Positions 43,424 through 52,224 of a stretch of 64,000 nucleotides of DNA are shown in pieces. Every line of letters begins with the position of its first letter. Within the stretch, counting starts at the first letter, position 1. The position numbers and the translations under genes are program-made. The DNA lies in NCBI GenBank assembly GCA_002381185.1, contig DFOA01000033.1, forward strand, positions 88,585 to 152,584, given 5' to 3'. This DNA comes from Firmicutes bacterium UBA3553. Lineage in GTDB: Bacteria > Bacillota > Clostridia > Tissierellales > Sedimentibacteraceae. The notes under the pieces are model-generated. The model was not told the origin of the DNA. It saw only the letters and a program-made list of their open reading frames with translations, and ran no database searches.

Positions 43424-43768
43424 TTATAAATATTTGCTGAAGTACTTTGCAAATAGAATATCTGTGTTTTCTTCTACTTCTTTGCTGAATTCTTCGTAAG
43501 TTTTTAAAAATTCAATACATTCAGGTGTTAATGTGGAACCTCCTCCATTAGCACCTCCTATTTTTCTTTCTAATAATTTAAAATCCATAGCCTTTTCTGT
43601 TTCAACAATCATTCTGAATGCCTTTGAATAAGAAAGGCTCATGCTTTTTGCGGCGGCATTTAAAGATTCATATTTTTCAGTCATCCTCAATAAGTCTAAG
43701 ACACCGGGGCCGAAAAATATTTCTTCTTTTGCTAATCTGATTTTTAAAGCACAATGTAATTTTTTCAT
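43424..43768 (-). CDS. ModE N-terminal-type winged HTH regulator without a molybdate-binding domain
   Basis: 114 residues: the LysR-like winged HTH of ModE only, with NAAAKSMSLSYSKAFRMIVETE as helix-turn-helix (quoted as AAAKSMSLSYSKAF) and the wing GGANGGGSTLTPE. The C-terminal MOP/TOBE domains that bind molybdate in E. coli ModE are missing. Convergent with modABC, so it probably regulates them, with molybdate sensing either elsewhere or through a separate Mop protein. RBS AAGGAGG on the minus strand. Confidence 0.82.
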   Translation of the reverse strand: MKKLHCALKIRLAKEEIFFGPGVLDLLRMTEKYESLNAAAKSMSLSYSKAFRMIVETEKAMDFKLLERKIGGANGGGSTLTPECIEFLKTYEEFSKEVEENTDILFAKYFSKYL

Positions 43769-43830
43769 TGCAGTAACCTCCTTATCTTATTGTATTTTAT
43801 CAAATTAAATAACAAGAATAAAGAACAAGT

Positions 43831-44673
43831 TTATAATTCCACAGCCTTTGTTCTGAACATTTCCATCATTTCACCTGTAAGGCTTATATTGAGGTCAGCA
43901 GGTGGTATGTCTTCTCTGTTCAGCCACACGCCCAATGCAAGTTCTTCTTCCTCCAGTGTTATGGTATCATCGCCATCAAGCTCAGCATAAAATCCAGCAA
44001 GCAGGGTATCAGTAAATGGCCATGGCTGGCTCTTGTAGAACCTAAGATTCTTAACCTTCAGGCCTACTTCCTCCTCTACTTCTCTGTGAACGGTCTGCTC
44101 CAGACTTTCGCCTATTTCGGCAAATCCCGCTATAAGTGCATATCTGTTGGTGCCTCGTCCGGCATACTTTGTCAAAAGCAATTTATCTCCATTATGAACA
44201 GCAACGATGACACATGGAGATATTGTAGGATATGCCTGAAATCCGCAGGATTCGCAATAAAGCATTCTTTCCTTTTCGGAAAGCCTCATTGGTTTGCCGC
44301 ACTTGCTGCAGTAATGGTGATTACCATACCATCTGTTAAGCTGCCATCCTACAGCTCCTGCAAATGATCGCCAGTATTTAATCTCAGTCCTGAATCTGCC
44401 TGTCGAAACATAAGTCCATCCTTCCGCCGAATCAAGTCCATTTTCATTCGCCAGATAGTAATTAATATCATCAATGGTAAAAAGAAACTGTGCGTTATTA
44501 ATTAGGTTCGGATAATCTTTTTCAAAATCAGAAAATGAAGGATACCATAGTTTATCTTTGTCTTCTCGTACAAGGACAGTGTCACCATTATATGAAAGGA
44601 ACAAGTCCTTAGGCTTTGCTTTCTTTTTTTCATATTTATTGCTGAATATTCTCGGATAAATATCTTGGATCAT
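43831..44673 (-). CDS. nudC: NAD(H)/NADH pyrophosphatase (Nudix, NudC type; RNA decapping)
   Basis: 280 residues. Zinc ribbon CSKCGKP...CESCGF near 124-145, then the Nudix box GFAEIGESLEQTVHREVEEEVG (G-x5-E-x7-REVxEEVG) with the NudC-specific SQPWPFTDTL (SQPWPFPxS) downstream. Cleaves NAD(H) to NMN(H) and AMP and removes NAD caps from RNA. Single gene, RBS AGAGG. Upstream 44674-44926 holds no gene; a small CCTTA/TAAGG hairpin lies near 44781-44795. Confidence 0.93.
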   Translation of the reverse strand: MIQDIYPRIFSNKYEKKKAKPKDLFLSYNGDTVLVREDKDKLWYPSFSDFEKDYPNLINNAQFLFTIDDINYYLANENGLDSAEGWTYVSTGRFRTEIKYWRSFAGAVGWQLNRWYGNHHYCSKCGKPMRLSEKERMLYCESCGFQAYPTISPCVIVAVHNGDKLLLTKYAGRGTNRYALIAGFAEIGESLEQTVHREVEEEVGLKVKNLRFYKSQPWPFTDTLLAGFYAELDGDDTITLEEEELALGVWLNREDIPPADLNISLTGEMMEMFRTKAVEL

Positions 44674-44926
44674 AATGTACCTCTTTAGTTTATTAATAAT
44701 AATTATTATACCATAAAAGATAACAGAAGAAAATAATAGCTTAATTTGTTGACAAGTGTTATTTATGCCACCAGCTAAAGAGCCTTAAAGTCTAAGGGTT
44801 TAAATATTTCATTATTGTTTGTGATTGGCGGTTAAATATATTAAGTGTGTCTTATTGTTAAACAAAGGAAATGGCAAAAGACATGAAAAAGCAACGTTTT
44901 CAAATTGAGAGCGTTTTAACACCCAA

Positions 44927-44955
44927 TTGACAAATACCATATAATATATTAATAT
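44927..44955 (+). promoter_or_regulatory. Sigma-A promoter of the MBL-fold gene
   Basis: TTGACA (44927-44932), 17 bases, TAATAT (44950-44955). Start near 44962, which rules out the upstream ATG at 44960 and supports the ATG at 44987. Confidence 0.65.
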
Positions 44956-44986
44956 CAGTATGGAAGATATGATTTGGAGTTGGAAG

Positions 44987-45898
44987 ATGAAAATAATAAA
45001 AGTAAAGGGCAGTACATATTGCATGGATGTAGGTATGTCTTATGTTCCTTTTTATAAAATAAATGAAAGAGATATTATTTTGCTTGATACAGGTCACATA
45101 TATGAAAGAGAAAAACTAGAAACTGCTTTAGAAGAAAATGATTTTAATATCAAAGGAATACTAAACAGTCACGGACACCCTGATCACGTAGCAAGCAACC
45201 AGTATTTTAAGGGAAAATACAACTGCATCATAGCTGCGCCCATGTATGAGGCTCAAATATGCAGTTCTGCCATGAACCTGAAGGCATATTACAATAACAA
45301 CACTCTTACGGAAATAAAAGAACAATACGGTTATATGTTGTTTGAAACAGATATATATATATCTGACAAACAAAATGAGATAAATTTTTGTGGAGTTAAT
45401 TTTAAAATAATGCATACTCCAGGTCACAGTCCATCACACATATGCATAACAACCCCGGATAATGTGGGCTATGTGGCAGATGCTCTCATAAGCTACGAAA
45501 TGATTGAATCTGCTAAGATACCCTTTGACTTTGTATTGCTGGAGGACTTGAAAAGCAAGGATAAATTGCTGAGCTTTGACTGTGACAGATTTATAGTTGC
45601 ACATAAAGGAATTTATGATGATATTACAAATCTGACAGCTGACAATATTGCATTTTACATCCATCGGGCCGAAAAAACATATGAACTTATAAACGGGAAA
45701 ATGACAATGGGAGAAATTGTGAAAGAAGCTTGCAAAAGCTTTGGACTAAAGCTTAACAACATATACAAATATGATCTTATTTCCAGAATGCTGAGATGCC
45801 ATGTTGACTATTTGTATGAAACAGGAAGAATCAGGCTGGTTATAGACAAAGGCTTTCGTAAATATGAAAGAAATGAAGACATAGAAATCGTATCATAA
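44987..45898 (+). CDS. MBL-fold metallo-hydrolase
   Basis: 303 residues from ATG 44987 (GGAG 7 bases upstream). Metal ligands in SHGHPDH (H-x-H-x-D-H), HTPGHSPSH and AHKG; the D of YVADAL (about residue 170) bridges the metals. After about residue 215 a C-terminal helical domain resembles the extension of RNase-unrelated 'beta-lactamase-related' hydrolases acting on thioesters or lactones. The substrate is not known. Own promoter and terminator. Confidence 0.85.
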   Translation: MKIIKVKGSTYCMDVGMSYVPFYKINERDIILLDTGHIYEREKLETALEENDFNIKGILNSHGHPDHVASNQYFKGKYNCIIAAPMYEAQICSSAMNLKAYYNNNTLTEIKEQYGYMLFETDIYISDKQNEINFCGVNFKIMHTPGHSPSHICITTPDNVGYVADALISYEMIESAKIPFDFVLLEDLKSKDKLLSFDCDRFIVAHKGIYDDITNLTADNIAFYIHRAEKTYELINGKMTMGEIVKEACKSFGLKLNNIYKYDLISRMLRCHVDYLYETGRIRLVIDKGFRKYERNEDIEIVS

Positions 45899-45924
45899 TA
45901 ATAAAAAAGAAAAATAATGTAAAA

Positions 45925-45960
45925 AACAGAACCTCATTATCCTTATGTACAGGTTCTGTT
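45925..45960. terminator. Bidirectional terminator
   Basis: AACAGAACCT/AGGTTCTGTT perfect 10-bp stem, 16-base loop, A-run on the left and TTTTATTGTT on the right; serves the plus-strand MBL gene and the convergent alpha/beta hydrolase gene. Confidence 0.82.
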
Positions 45961-45999
45961 TTATTGTTGCATGTTTTTCTGATGTTGAATGCTGACTTT

Positions 46000-46812
46000 T
46001 TACTTCTCAATAAAATTAACCAAGTCTTCATTAAATTTGTCTTTCTCATCATAGAAAGCACCATGCCCGCTAAATTGAAACGGCAATAGAACAGAATTTT
46101 TAATGGCGTGGTTTTGTACTTCACCCAGTTCAAAAGGTACTATCAAATCATGAATTCCATGGATAATCAATGTCGGGACTTTTATTGTTTCTAAATCATA
46201 AAATAACTGTTCCTTGAGCCATGTATTGGAGATTGCGGCAGTTGACCACCCGGCAGCCTGCAGGCCTATTTGGAAGAACCAATCAGAAAATGGATCAGAT
46301 GTATGCTGAAAGAAAAACATATCCCCGAAACCTCTGAGCATTTTAGGGCGGTCATCATATGTTTCCTTTATTATATTAAGTACAGTGTCCTTATCCAGTC
46401 CATAAGGGAAGTTGGGGAGCTTAATAAGGCTGGGAGCGGCAGCCGCAAAAAGAGCAAGCTTTGACACACCATAACCATTATATCTGGACATATACCTTAT
46501 AGCTATGGCACCGCCCGTTGAGTGTCCTGCCAGCACAAAATCCTTCAGCTTAAGCGTTTCAACAACACAGTCCACATCATCAGCCAGCCGGTTGTAATCA
46601 TACCCATGCCACGGTTTATCAGATTTACCGAAACCTCTTTGATCTATTCCTACACATCTGAAACCTCTTTTAGGCAGAAAGTCAAACTGGTATTCAAACA
46701 AATCATGACTTCCCGGCCAACCATGCAAAAATACAATTGTCTTGTTACCCTCGGGATTAAGGTCTTCGACATATACTTTGACAGCCGGTTCTACATTAAT
46801 ATAGTATCCCAT
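46000..46812 (-). CDS. Alpha/beta hydrolase
   Basis: 270 residues from ATG 46812, where GGAGG lies 6 bases upstream; a longer frame to 46854 has no such site. Fold landmarks: oxyanion strand FLHGWPGS, DQRGFGKSDKP, nucleophile elbow GHSTGG (Ser), acid Asp in GIHDLIVP and His in SGHGAFYDE, of the haloperoxidase/esterase type. Single gene; ester, lactone or similar substrate unknown. Confidence 0.88.
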   Translation of the reverse strand: MGYYINVEPAVKVYVEDLNPEGNKTIVFLHGWPGSHDLFEYQFDFLPKRGFRCVGIDQRGFGKSDKPWHGYDYNRLADDVDCVVETLKLKDFVLAGHSTGGAIAIRYMSRYNGYGVSKLALFAAAAPSLIKLPNFPYGLDKDTVLNIIKETYDDRPKMLRGFGDMFFFQHTSDPFSDWFFQIGLQAAGWSTAAISNTWLKEQLFYDLETIKVPTLIIHGIHDLIVPFELGEVQNHAIKNSVLLPFQFSGHGAFYDEKDKFNEDLVNFIEK

Positions 46813-47001
46813 AACACACCTCCGAATAAATAGTCTTTTAGAAATACTATTCATCTGAAACCTAGATATGAATAATTGAACGCTCAGAGTTTAATATTAT
46901 AAGAGACAGACAATAGATTACTTTTCATTTTTGTAATCTTTATTAGCGCTAAAAAATGCGGATGTTAAACGTAAAGTATCAATCCTATTAGAACAAAAAG
47001 A

Positions 47002-47020
47002 AGGAGGCTGGTGACCTCCT
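47002..47020 (-). terminator. Terminator of the small hydrophilic protein gene
   Basis: On the minus strand AGGAGG-TCACCAG-CCTCCT followed by TCTTTTTG, 25 bases beyond the stop codon. The hairpin includes an RBS-like AGGAGG, but no start codon follows on either strand. Confidence 0.65.
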
Positions 47021-47044
47021 GCAAATATAAAAAGTTTAAGTCCT

Positions 47045-47254
47045 TTATTTCAGCTTGCTTTTAAAGCCTTTGTCTTTATTGCTTCGGTTGATGTTTCCTG
47101 ATTTAATATCTGAATCCGGAACATCTTGTAATGAGTTAAAATCCAGTTCGTCTTGGGATTTGTTGCTGGACGTTATGCCGTTGCATGCACCGTGAAACTT
47201 GTCCATTCCGTTTCCCATGCTGTTTTTTCTGAATCTGCCGTTTCCTTTGCTCAT
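47045..47254 (-). CDS. Small hydrophilic protein of unknown function
   Basis: 69 residues, rich in Asn, Gly, Ser, Lys and Asp (MSKGNGRFRKNSMGNGMDKF..., quoted to residue 20), with no hydrophobic core and probably disordered. A very strong RBS (AAGGAGGTG, 6 bases before ATG) and its own terminator make it a real gene. It resembles small acid- or glycine-rich sporulation/coat-type proteins in composition only. Confidence 0.65.
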   Translation of the reverse strand: MSKGNGRFRKNSMGNGMDKFHGACNGITSSNKSQDELDFNSLQDVPDSDIKSGNINRSNKDKGFKSKLK

Positions 47255-47389
47255 ATTACACCTCCTTGAAGTTGTTTTAATATATTTCCCTTTGGTTTGT
47301 TTATTTATACTTTGAACAATATACCTTTTATTCCAGGAATATAGAGAGATATAGAAAGACAGAGCAAAAATTATTTGAAATAATTACAA

Positions 47390-47419
47390 TTGACGAAACT
47401 GAACATCTTTTGATAAAAT
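47390..47419 (+). promoter_or_regulatory. Probable promoter of the second MBL-fold gene
   Basis: TTGACG (47390-47395), 18 bases, TAAAAT (47414-47419), 80 bases before the ATG at 47499. The rest of 47255-47498 shows no gene. Confidence 0.45.
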
Positions 47420-47498
47420 ATGATATAGCAGTTATAGCAATAGAAAAAGGTTTTATTTGTGGATAGGAGTATGTATAACCTAGAGTGCGAGGTCAATT

Positions 47499-48155
47499 AT
47501 GAAGATTGAAAAAATTAAAAACAGAAATGTTTTGTTTACATATAGTGTTCCAAAAGGATGGGATTTGAATCTACATTTAATAAAAGGAAATAAGTACAAT
47601 TTTATTATTGATACAGGACTGGGATCTTTAAGCGTTGAACCTATAAAGAAGTATTTGGAAGATGATGATAAGCCTATTGTTGTTATCAATACTCATTACC
47701 ACTGGGATCATATATGGGGCAACAGTTCGTTTAAGGATTCAGTTATAATATCTCATAAACTGTGCAGGGAAATGATTGAGTCAAATTGGGAAGAAATGAT
47801 GCAAAAATGGAAGGATGTGCTGAGTGGTGAAACAGAGATGAGCCTTCCGTGTATGACTTTTGAAAATGAATTGTACTTTCCGGAGGACAAGGTCAGAATC
47901 ATATATACTCCCGGCCATACAGTTGATTCTATAAGCGTCATTGATGAAGAGGATAAGGTACTGAATGCAGGAGATAACATAGGGGATACGGTTGATGAAA
48001 TAATTCCTTCTCTCTATTGCGAAAAGAATTTGTATATAGATACCTTGATTAAATATAGCAAGCTCGATTTTGAATTTTGCGTTTCAGGTCATAATGTTAT
48101 TCTTGATAAGAGTGTTATAGAAAGGATATTATTATTGTTGACCTCAAAAATATAA
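47499..48155 (+). CDS. MBL-fold metallo-hydrolase (glyoxalase II-like)
   Basis: 218 residues. Metal ligands NTHYHWDH (H-x-H-x-D-H near 66-71), YTPGHTVDS and SGHN; NAGDNIGD supplies the bridging Asp. Compact single-domain member of the family, substrate unknown. RBS GAGG 8 bases before ATG. Confidence 0.85.
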   Translation: MKIEKIKNRNVLFTYSVPKGWDLNLHLIKGNKYNFIIDTGLGSLSVEPIKKYLEDDDKPIVVINTHYHWDHIWGNSSFKDSVIISHKLCREMIESNWEEMMQKWKDVLSGETEMSLPCMTFENELYFPEDKVRIIYTPGHTVDSISVIDEEDKVLNAGDNIGDTVDEIIPSLYCEKNLYIDTLIKYSKLDFEFCVSGHNVILDKSVIERILLLLTSKI

Positions 48156-48247
48156 ATTAAATTATGGAACTAAAATTGAATATTTGAAGTTCTGTGGTAA
48201 CTATGATAAAATAAGCTGAAAAATTTAACAAACAGGGGAGAGATATT

Positions 48248-48595
48248 ATGCCGGCATTAAGATTGAAATCAATTGATGCTAAAAGAGCTTTATCGATAAG
48301 CAAGGAATTAATAGATGAACTTCAGGAGCTGATTCAGTGCCCAAGGGACTATTTCAGCATTGAAGTTGCTCAGTCCAAATACATTATGGACGGTAAATTT
48401 GTGGGAGGTCCTCAGATGGTTGATGTTTTCTGGTTTGACAGAGGACAGGAAGTCCAGGACAAGGCCGCAAAGATTATCACCAAACATATAAACTCTATAG
48501 GATATAAATGTGTTGACGTGATATTCCATGATCTGGATGCAAAAAAATATTATGAAAATGGGGAACATTTTTTAAAACAGATTTTTTCCTTTTAA
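48248..48595 (+). CDS. DUF1904 family protein (tautomerase-like fold)
   Basis: 115 residues. Starts MPALRLKS, so after Met removal a Pro would be N-terminal, as in tautomerases and in DUF1904 proteins; the body has VEVAQSKYI-like strands (FSIEVAQSKYI), FWFDRGQEVQDKAA and the C-terminal VDVIFHDL stretch typical of DUF1904. Function not known. RBS GGGGAG. Confidence 0.8.
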   Translation: MPALRLKSIDAKRALSISKELIDELQELIQCPRDYFSIEVAQSKYIMDGKFVGGPQMVDVFWFDRGQEVQDKAAKIITKHINSIGYKCVDVIFHDLDAKKYYENGEHFLKQIFSF

Positions 48596-48611
48596 TTACA
48601 GTCAAAACAAG

Positions 48612-48642
48612 ACCTTGTAATCACTGATTATGAGGTTTTTTT
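48612..48642 (+). terminator. Terminator after the DUF1904 gene
   Basis: Ten-pair stem ACCTTGTAAT/ATTATGAGGT (two G-T pairs) with loop CACTG, then TTTTTTT. Confidence 0.85.
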
Positions 48643-48754
48643 ATAATTAAAATAATAATACAGCTTTTTCAAACGAAACTACAATGTAATAAATAAAATT
48701 ATATTTAATAAATTGTAATAAGACAAAATTTTTATTAGGTTGTGGAGGAATCCA

Positions 48755-49141
48755 ATGGAAACTAAATTTTATAGTCAAAATAATGTTGAGTTTAAAATAG
48801 GCGGCAAATCCTATGATAATTTATCAAAATTTCTAAAGAGTATTAAATTAAAGAAATCCGGAAAATGTTCGGCGATTTATGTTCAAAAGGATGGCTTTTT
48901 TAATATCACAGGATATGTTGTGGAGTACAGCGAGCTTTTGCCGTGTTTTGACAGTTCTGATTATATACATGAGAACCGTAGCAGGAGCGAGTACTATTTT
49001 GTGGATTCTTATGATAGTGCAAAGCTTCTATATAAGGACTTTGAAAAAGGAACTAGTACAATTAATACTTATGAAATAGAAAAGCTTAGTTTTGTCATAA
49101 ATGACCCGGAGGATAAAACCTTTATTACTGTTACTAAATAG
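48755..49141 (+). CDS. Unrecognised small protein (128 residues)
   Basis: Starts METKFYSQ at 48755 with GGAGGA 7 bases upstream. Soluble, beta-rich, with no motif that I can name. Features: KSIKLKKSGKCSAIYVQKDG near 30-50, two Cys, ELLPCFDSSDY, and a C-terminal INDPEDKTFITV. No membrane segment or signal peptide. It stands alone between terminators. Confidence 0.6.
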   Translation: METKFYSQNNVEFKIGGKSYDNLSKFLKSIKLKKSGKCSAIYVQKDGFFNITGYVVEYSELLPCFDSSDYIHENRSRSEYYFVDSYDSAKLLYKDFEKGTSTINTYEIEKLSFVINDPEDKTFITVTK

Positions 49142-49285
49142 AAATGTATCTCTAAATTATTCAAATATAAATATAATACAGAATCTTTGACCTCTACGTT
49201 AAGAGGTTAGTAAAAACGGGTTTCTGAAAGGTGAAGCATCATCTGATTATTCATGGATGGTATTTCATCTTTATTTTTACTATAT

Positions 49286-49347
49286 CAATAATTATTTATC
49301 GCAAAACAATAAATAATTATTGACTTGAATGAAAAGTTTGATATAAT
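49286..49347 (+). promoter_or_regulatory. Promoter with overlapping 14-bp inverted repeat (DUF2975 operon)
   Basis: Perfect inverted repeat CAATAATTATTTAT (49286-49299) / ATAAATAATTATTG (49309-49322) around CGCAAAACA; its right end overlaps the -35 TTGACT (49320-49325), followed after 16 bases by TATAAT (49342-49347). The overlap suggests an operator, perhaps for the small HTH protein encoded in this operon. The stretch 49142-49285 holds only a CCTCT/AGAGG hairpin near 49191-49206. Confidence 0.65.
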
Positions 49348-49378
49348 TATAATTACAAGTAATCAATTGGAGGTTTTT

Positions 49379-49831
49379 ATGTATCAGAAAAGTATTGTTC
49401 ATTATATGACTAAGGTTTGTATTGATATTTTGTTTTATGTGGGTATAGTATGCTGTGCGCTGGTTCCTTTTTCATCATCCTGGTTGTTCAGGTATTTTCA
49501 TATAACTGATGAGATGTCACTGTTTGCGATAATCATATTGCTTGCTTCCGGAATTTCATGCGTCTATATATTATGGCAGCTAAAAGTAATATTCAGAACA
49601 CTGTTGGAGGGCAATCCATTTATTCATGCTAATGTGACGTGTCTTAGAAAAATCGCTATGTCTTGTTTGGTTATTTCATTGATATACGTTGTGAAGCTCA
49701 TTGTGATGCCTACAATATCCACCGTTGTAATAGTAGTGATATTTGTAATAGCGTGTCTGTTGTGCCTGACATTAAAGGATTTGTTCAAACAGTCCATTTA
49801 CTATAAAGATGAAAATGACTTAACTGTGTAG
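49379..49831 (+). CDS. DUF2975 membrane protein
   Basis: 150 residues from ATG 49379 (TGGAGG 6-7 bases upstream). Four membrane segments and the pattern LLEGNPF ... CLRKIA that marks DUF2975 proteins (often G-N-P-F before a conserved helix). Always met next to a small YozG-like HTH gene, as here (11 bases downstream). Function unknown; membrane stress or bacteriocin immunity are usual guesses. Confidence 0.83.
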   Translation: MYQKSIVHYMTKVCIDILFYVGIVCCALVPFSSSWLFRYFHITDEMSLFAIIILLASGISCVYILWQLKVIFRTLLEGNPFIHANVTCLRKIAMSCLVISLIYVVKLIVMPTISTVVIVVIFVIACLLCLTLKDLFKQSIYYKDENDLTV

Positions 49832-49841
49832 GAGGTGTAGC

Positions 49842-50054
49842 ATGGCAATAATAATACAGCTTGATGTGATGATGGCTAAAAGAAAAATCGGCCTGATGGA
49901 ACTGGCTGAAAAAATAAACATAACACCTGCCAATCTTTCAATATTGAAAAACAACAAGGCAAAGGCCATACGTCTTTCGACTCTGGAAGAAATATGCAAG
50001 GCGTTGGACTGTCAGCCGGGGGAGCTTATAGAGTATGTGAAGGATGAGGAGTAG
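49842..50054 (+). CDS. Small Cro/C1-type HTH regulator (YozG-like)
   Basis: 70 residues, essentially one helix-turn-helix domain: MMAKRKIGLMELAEKINITPANLS with recognition helix NLSILKNNKAKAIRLSTLEEICKAL (short parts quoted) and the ending CQPGELIEYV. Partner of DUF2975. Likely autoregulator acting at the inverted repeat at 49286-49322. RBS AGGAGGTG. Confidence 0.88.
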   Translation: MAIIIQLDVMMAKRKIGLMELAEKINITPANLSILKNNKAKAIRLSTLEEICKALDCQPGELIEYVKDEE

Positions 50055-50056
50055 CC

Positions 50057-51565
50057 ATGGAAAACAGAATAAAATTAAGACTATCATTATACGGAATTAT
50101 TTCAGCAATTTCATATATTTATCTGATATTGACTCCTAATCCCGGAATCAGCATTCCCATATTTTTTATAATACAAATGGTCTCTTTATATTTAATTGTA
50201 AAAGGTAAGACAGAAGTTAAAAATATCAAAGGGTTGTTACTGATGATTCCCATATTCACAATATCCTTGAATCATTTTATAAGTGCAAGTAATTTGTGGG
50301 GACCTACTAATTTTTTAGCAGTTGTGTTTTTGTACAGCGTTATGTTTCTAGTGCTGGATGATAAGCTGGACTTAAAAAGGTTAAATATTTACGGAATATT
50401 AAAAGCTGTTGTAAATGTTTTTGAGCCTTTAATTAATTTTATAGTTCCGTTTAAGTGGATAGCCGAAAGATCAAAAAATAAAGAAAAAAATATTCTTGTA
50501 AAAAGAATATTGCTGGGCATTGCCGTATCTATACCCTGCGTGCTGTTTCTCATCACAATGCTTTCATCCGCAGACATGATATTTTACAATAATTTTGTTT
50601 CCTTTAACAAGTGGTTTGCAGACCTGTTTAACTTTTTTCATATTTTTAAAATTATCATGGGGGCATTTACAGGATTGTACCTGTTTGGACACTTATATTC
50701 CGTATTTTCTGAAAATGACAACAGTATTGTTAATTTAGCTGAAAAAGGTCCCTTTTCTGCCAAGAAGGTTAAAGGCGATGTAATAGTATTAAATATATTG
50801 CTGGTGTCAATTTTAATCATTTACACAATATTTATTGCGATTCAGTTTAAATATTTATTTTCATCAGGGGAGCTTCCATATGGATTAAATTATGCAGAAT
50901 ATGCAAGAAGAGGATTTTTTGAAATGGTATTTTTAAGTGTATTAAATATTGCATTAATATTGCTTACCACTTATTTGCTGAAAGACAAAATATATGGTGA
51001 AAAAAATATATGGTCATCGGCAACAAGGATTATGTTAATATATCTGTGCATAATAACAGGAATTATGCTTATATCTTCATACTACAGGATGTACTTGTAC
51101 GACAGTGCCTATGGATTCACAAGATTAAGAGTTCTGGTCTACATGTTCTTGATATTTGAAGGATTGGGATTGGTAGCAACGTTAATATATATTATTAAGC
51201 ATAATTTCAGTATATTAGCTGTATATGCGGCAGTAGGTATCGCATTTTACCTTACCCTCAACCTTGTAAAAATTGATGAAATAATTGCTGAAAGAAATAT
51301 TGACATGTATTTCGCCGGACAGACCGAATCATTAGACATGGATTATTTAATGAGTTTATCTGCTGATGCATCACCACAGATAATGAGGCTCATGGATAAA
51401 GAAGTCGAAATAATCACCAGGAACAAGGCAAGAATATACATGGAAGGGTTAAATGAATTATACGCTAGATCTGAATACGGTTGGCGAAGCTATAACCTGT
51501 CGGTGGAAAAAACAAAAGAATTGCTGCTGACAAACAGTGATAAGCTGAAGTTCAAGTACGATTAA
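50057..51565 (+). CDS. DUF4173 (DUF4153-like) polytopic membrane protein
   Basis: 502 residues with about ten to twelve membrane segments. The YRMYLYDSAYGFTRLRVLVYMF stretch near 340-360 (YDSAYGFTRLR is the hallmark) identifies DUF4173. A C-terminal soluble tail of about 90 residues follows the last helix (AGQTESLDMDYL onwards). Starts 2 bases after the HTH gene. Role unknown; such proteins often accompany envelope-stress genes. Terminator 51575-51621. Confidence 0.82.
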   Translation: MENRIKLRLSLYGIISAISYIYLILTPNPGISIPIFFIIQMVSLYLIVKGKTEVKNIKGLLLMIPIFTISLNHFISASNLWGPTNFLAVVFLYSVMFLVLDDKLDLKRLNIYGILKAVVNVFEPLINFIVPFKWIAERSKNKEKNILVKRILLGIAVSIPCVLFLITMLSSADMIFYNNFVSFNKWFADLFNFFHIFKIIMGAFTGLYLFGHLYSVFSENDNSIVNLAEKGPFSAKKVKGDVIVLNILLVSILIIYTIFIAIQFKYLFSSGELPYGLNYAEYARRGFFEMVFLSVLNIALILLTTYLLKDKIYGEKNIWSSATRIMLIYLCIITGIMLISSYYRMYLYDSAYGFTRLRVLVYMFLIFEGLGLVATLIYIIKHNFSILAVYAAVGIAFYLTLNLVKIDEIIAERNIDMYFAGQTESLDMDYLMSLSADASPQIMRLMDKEVEIITRNKARIYMEGLNELYARSEYGWRSYNLSVEKTKELLLTNSDKLKFKYD

Positions 51566-51574
51566 AAATCAAGG

Positions 51575-51621
51575 TACAAAATAAATTAAGCGGCCATATG
51601 TGCCGCTTAATTTATTTTGTA
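51575..51621. terminator. Strong bidirectional terminator
   Basis: Perfect 20-bp inverted repeat TACAAAATAAATTAAGCGGC / its inverse around CATATGT, with GC base and T-rich outer arm. Confidence 0.88.
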
Positions 51622-51725
51622 GATTTTTATTAATACTATAATTAAAATTAAAACTTTTTACATCATACGGCCGTCTATTAATTGTATTAGTTAACTGTAC
51701 AAAGAACATAAAGGAGTTGGTACCA

Positions 51726-52223
51726 ATGGGTAAAAGTAGTTTAGAGGAACAAATAGCAGAACATGTTCTGAAATATAAAGAAAATCATTACAGGCTGGCA
51801 TACAGCTATGTCAAGAATGCCGATGATGCTATGGATATAGTCCAGGAGTCTGTTTATAAAGCGATTTTACATAAAAGTTCGCTGAAAAATGCTGATTATT
51901 TGAAAACCTGGTTTTATAGGATTTTAATAAATACTTCACTGGATTTTATTCGTAAAAACCGAAAAATCGAAGTTGTGGATGAAGAAGTTCTTGGGAATTT
52001 GGGTTCAGGTTTAAATGACGATTATGAAAATTTTGATTTGAAAAAGGCCTTGAATAATTTGCCTGACAACTGCCGCACAATAATAATTTTAAGGTATTTT
52101 GAAGATTTGAAAATTGACGAAATTGCGGAAGTTCTTAATGAAAATGCCAATACGGTAAAAACACGTTTATACAAGTCACTTAAAACATTGCGAATTAAAA
52201 TGGAAGATTATGAGGAGGTTTAA
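51726..52223 (+). CDS. ECF sigma factor
   Basis: 165 residues. Region 2 (about 17-85) with HYRLAYSYVKNADDAMDIVQES and WFYRILIN (short parts: DIVQES, WFYRI), and region 4 (about 108-160) with LPDNCRTIIILRYFEDLKIDEIAEVL and NTVKTRLYKSLKTLR. ATG 51726 is 9 bases after AAGGAG; an upstream TTG overlaps the RBS. Its gene ends in an overlap with the anti-sigma factor RBS, typical of ECF/anti-sigma pairs. Confidence 0.92.
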   Translation: MGKSSLEEQIAEHVLKYKENHYRLAYSYVKNADDAMDIVQESVYKAILHKSSLKNADYLKTWFYRILINTSLDFIRKNRKIEVVDEEVLGNLGSGLNDDYENFDLKKALNNLPDNCRTIIILRYFEDLKIDEIAEVLNENANTVKTRLYKSLKTLRIKMEDYEEV

Positions 52224-52224
52224 A

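Noticed and set aside
46987..47030. RBS-like AGGAGG as start of another small gene
   Set aside because: It is half of the terminator hairpin and no start codon follows at a suitable distance.
49203..49217. 15-base identity (GAGGTTAGTAAAAAC) with the operator region at 2682-2696
   Set aside because: Only half of the dyad is present and matches of this length are expected by chance in AT-rich sequence of this size.
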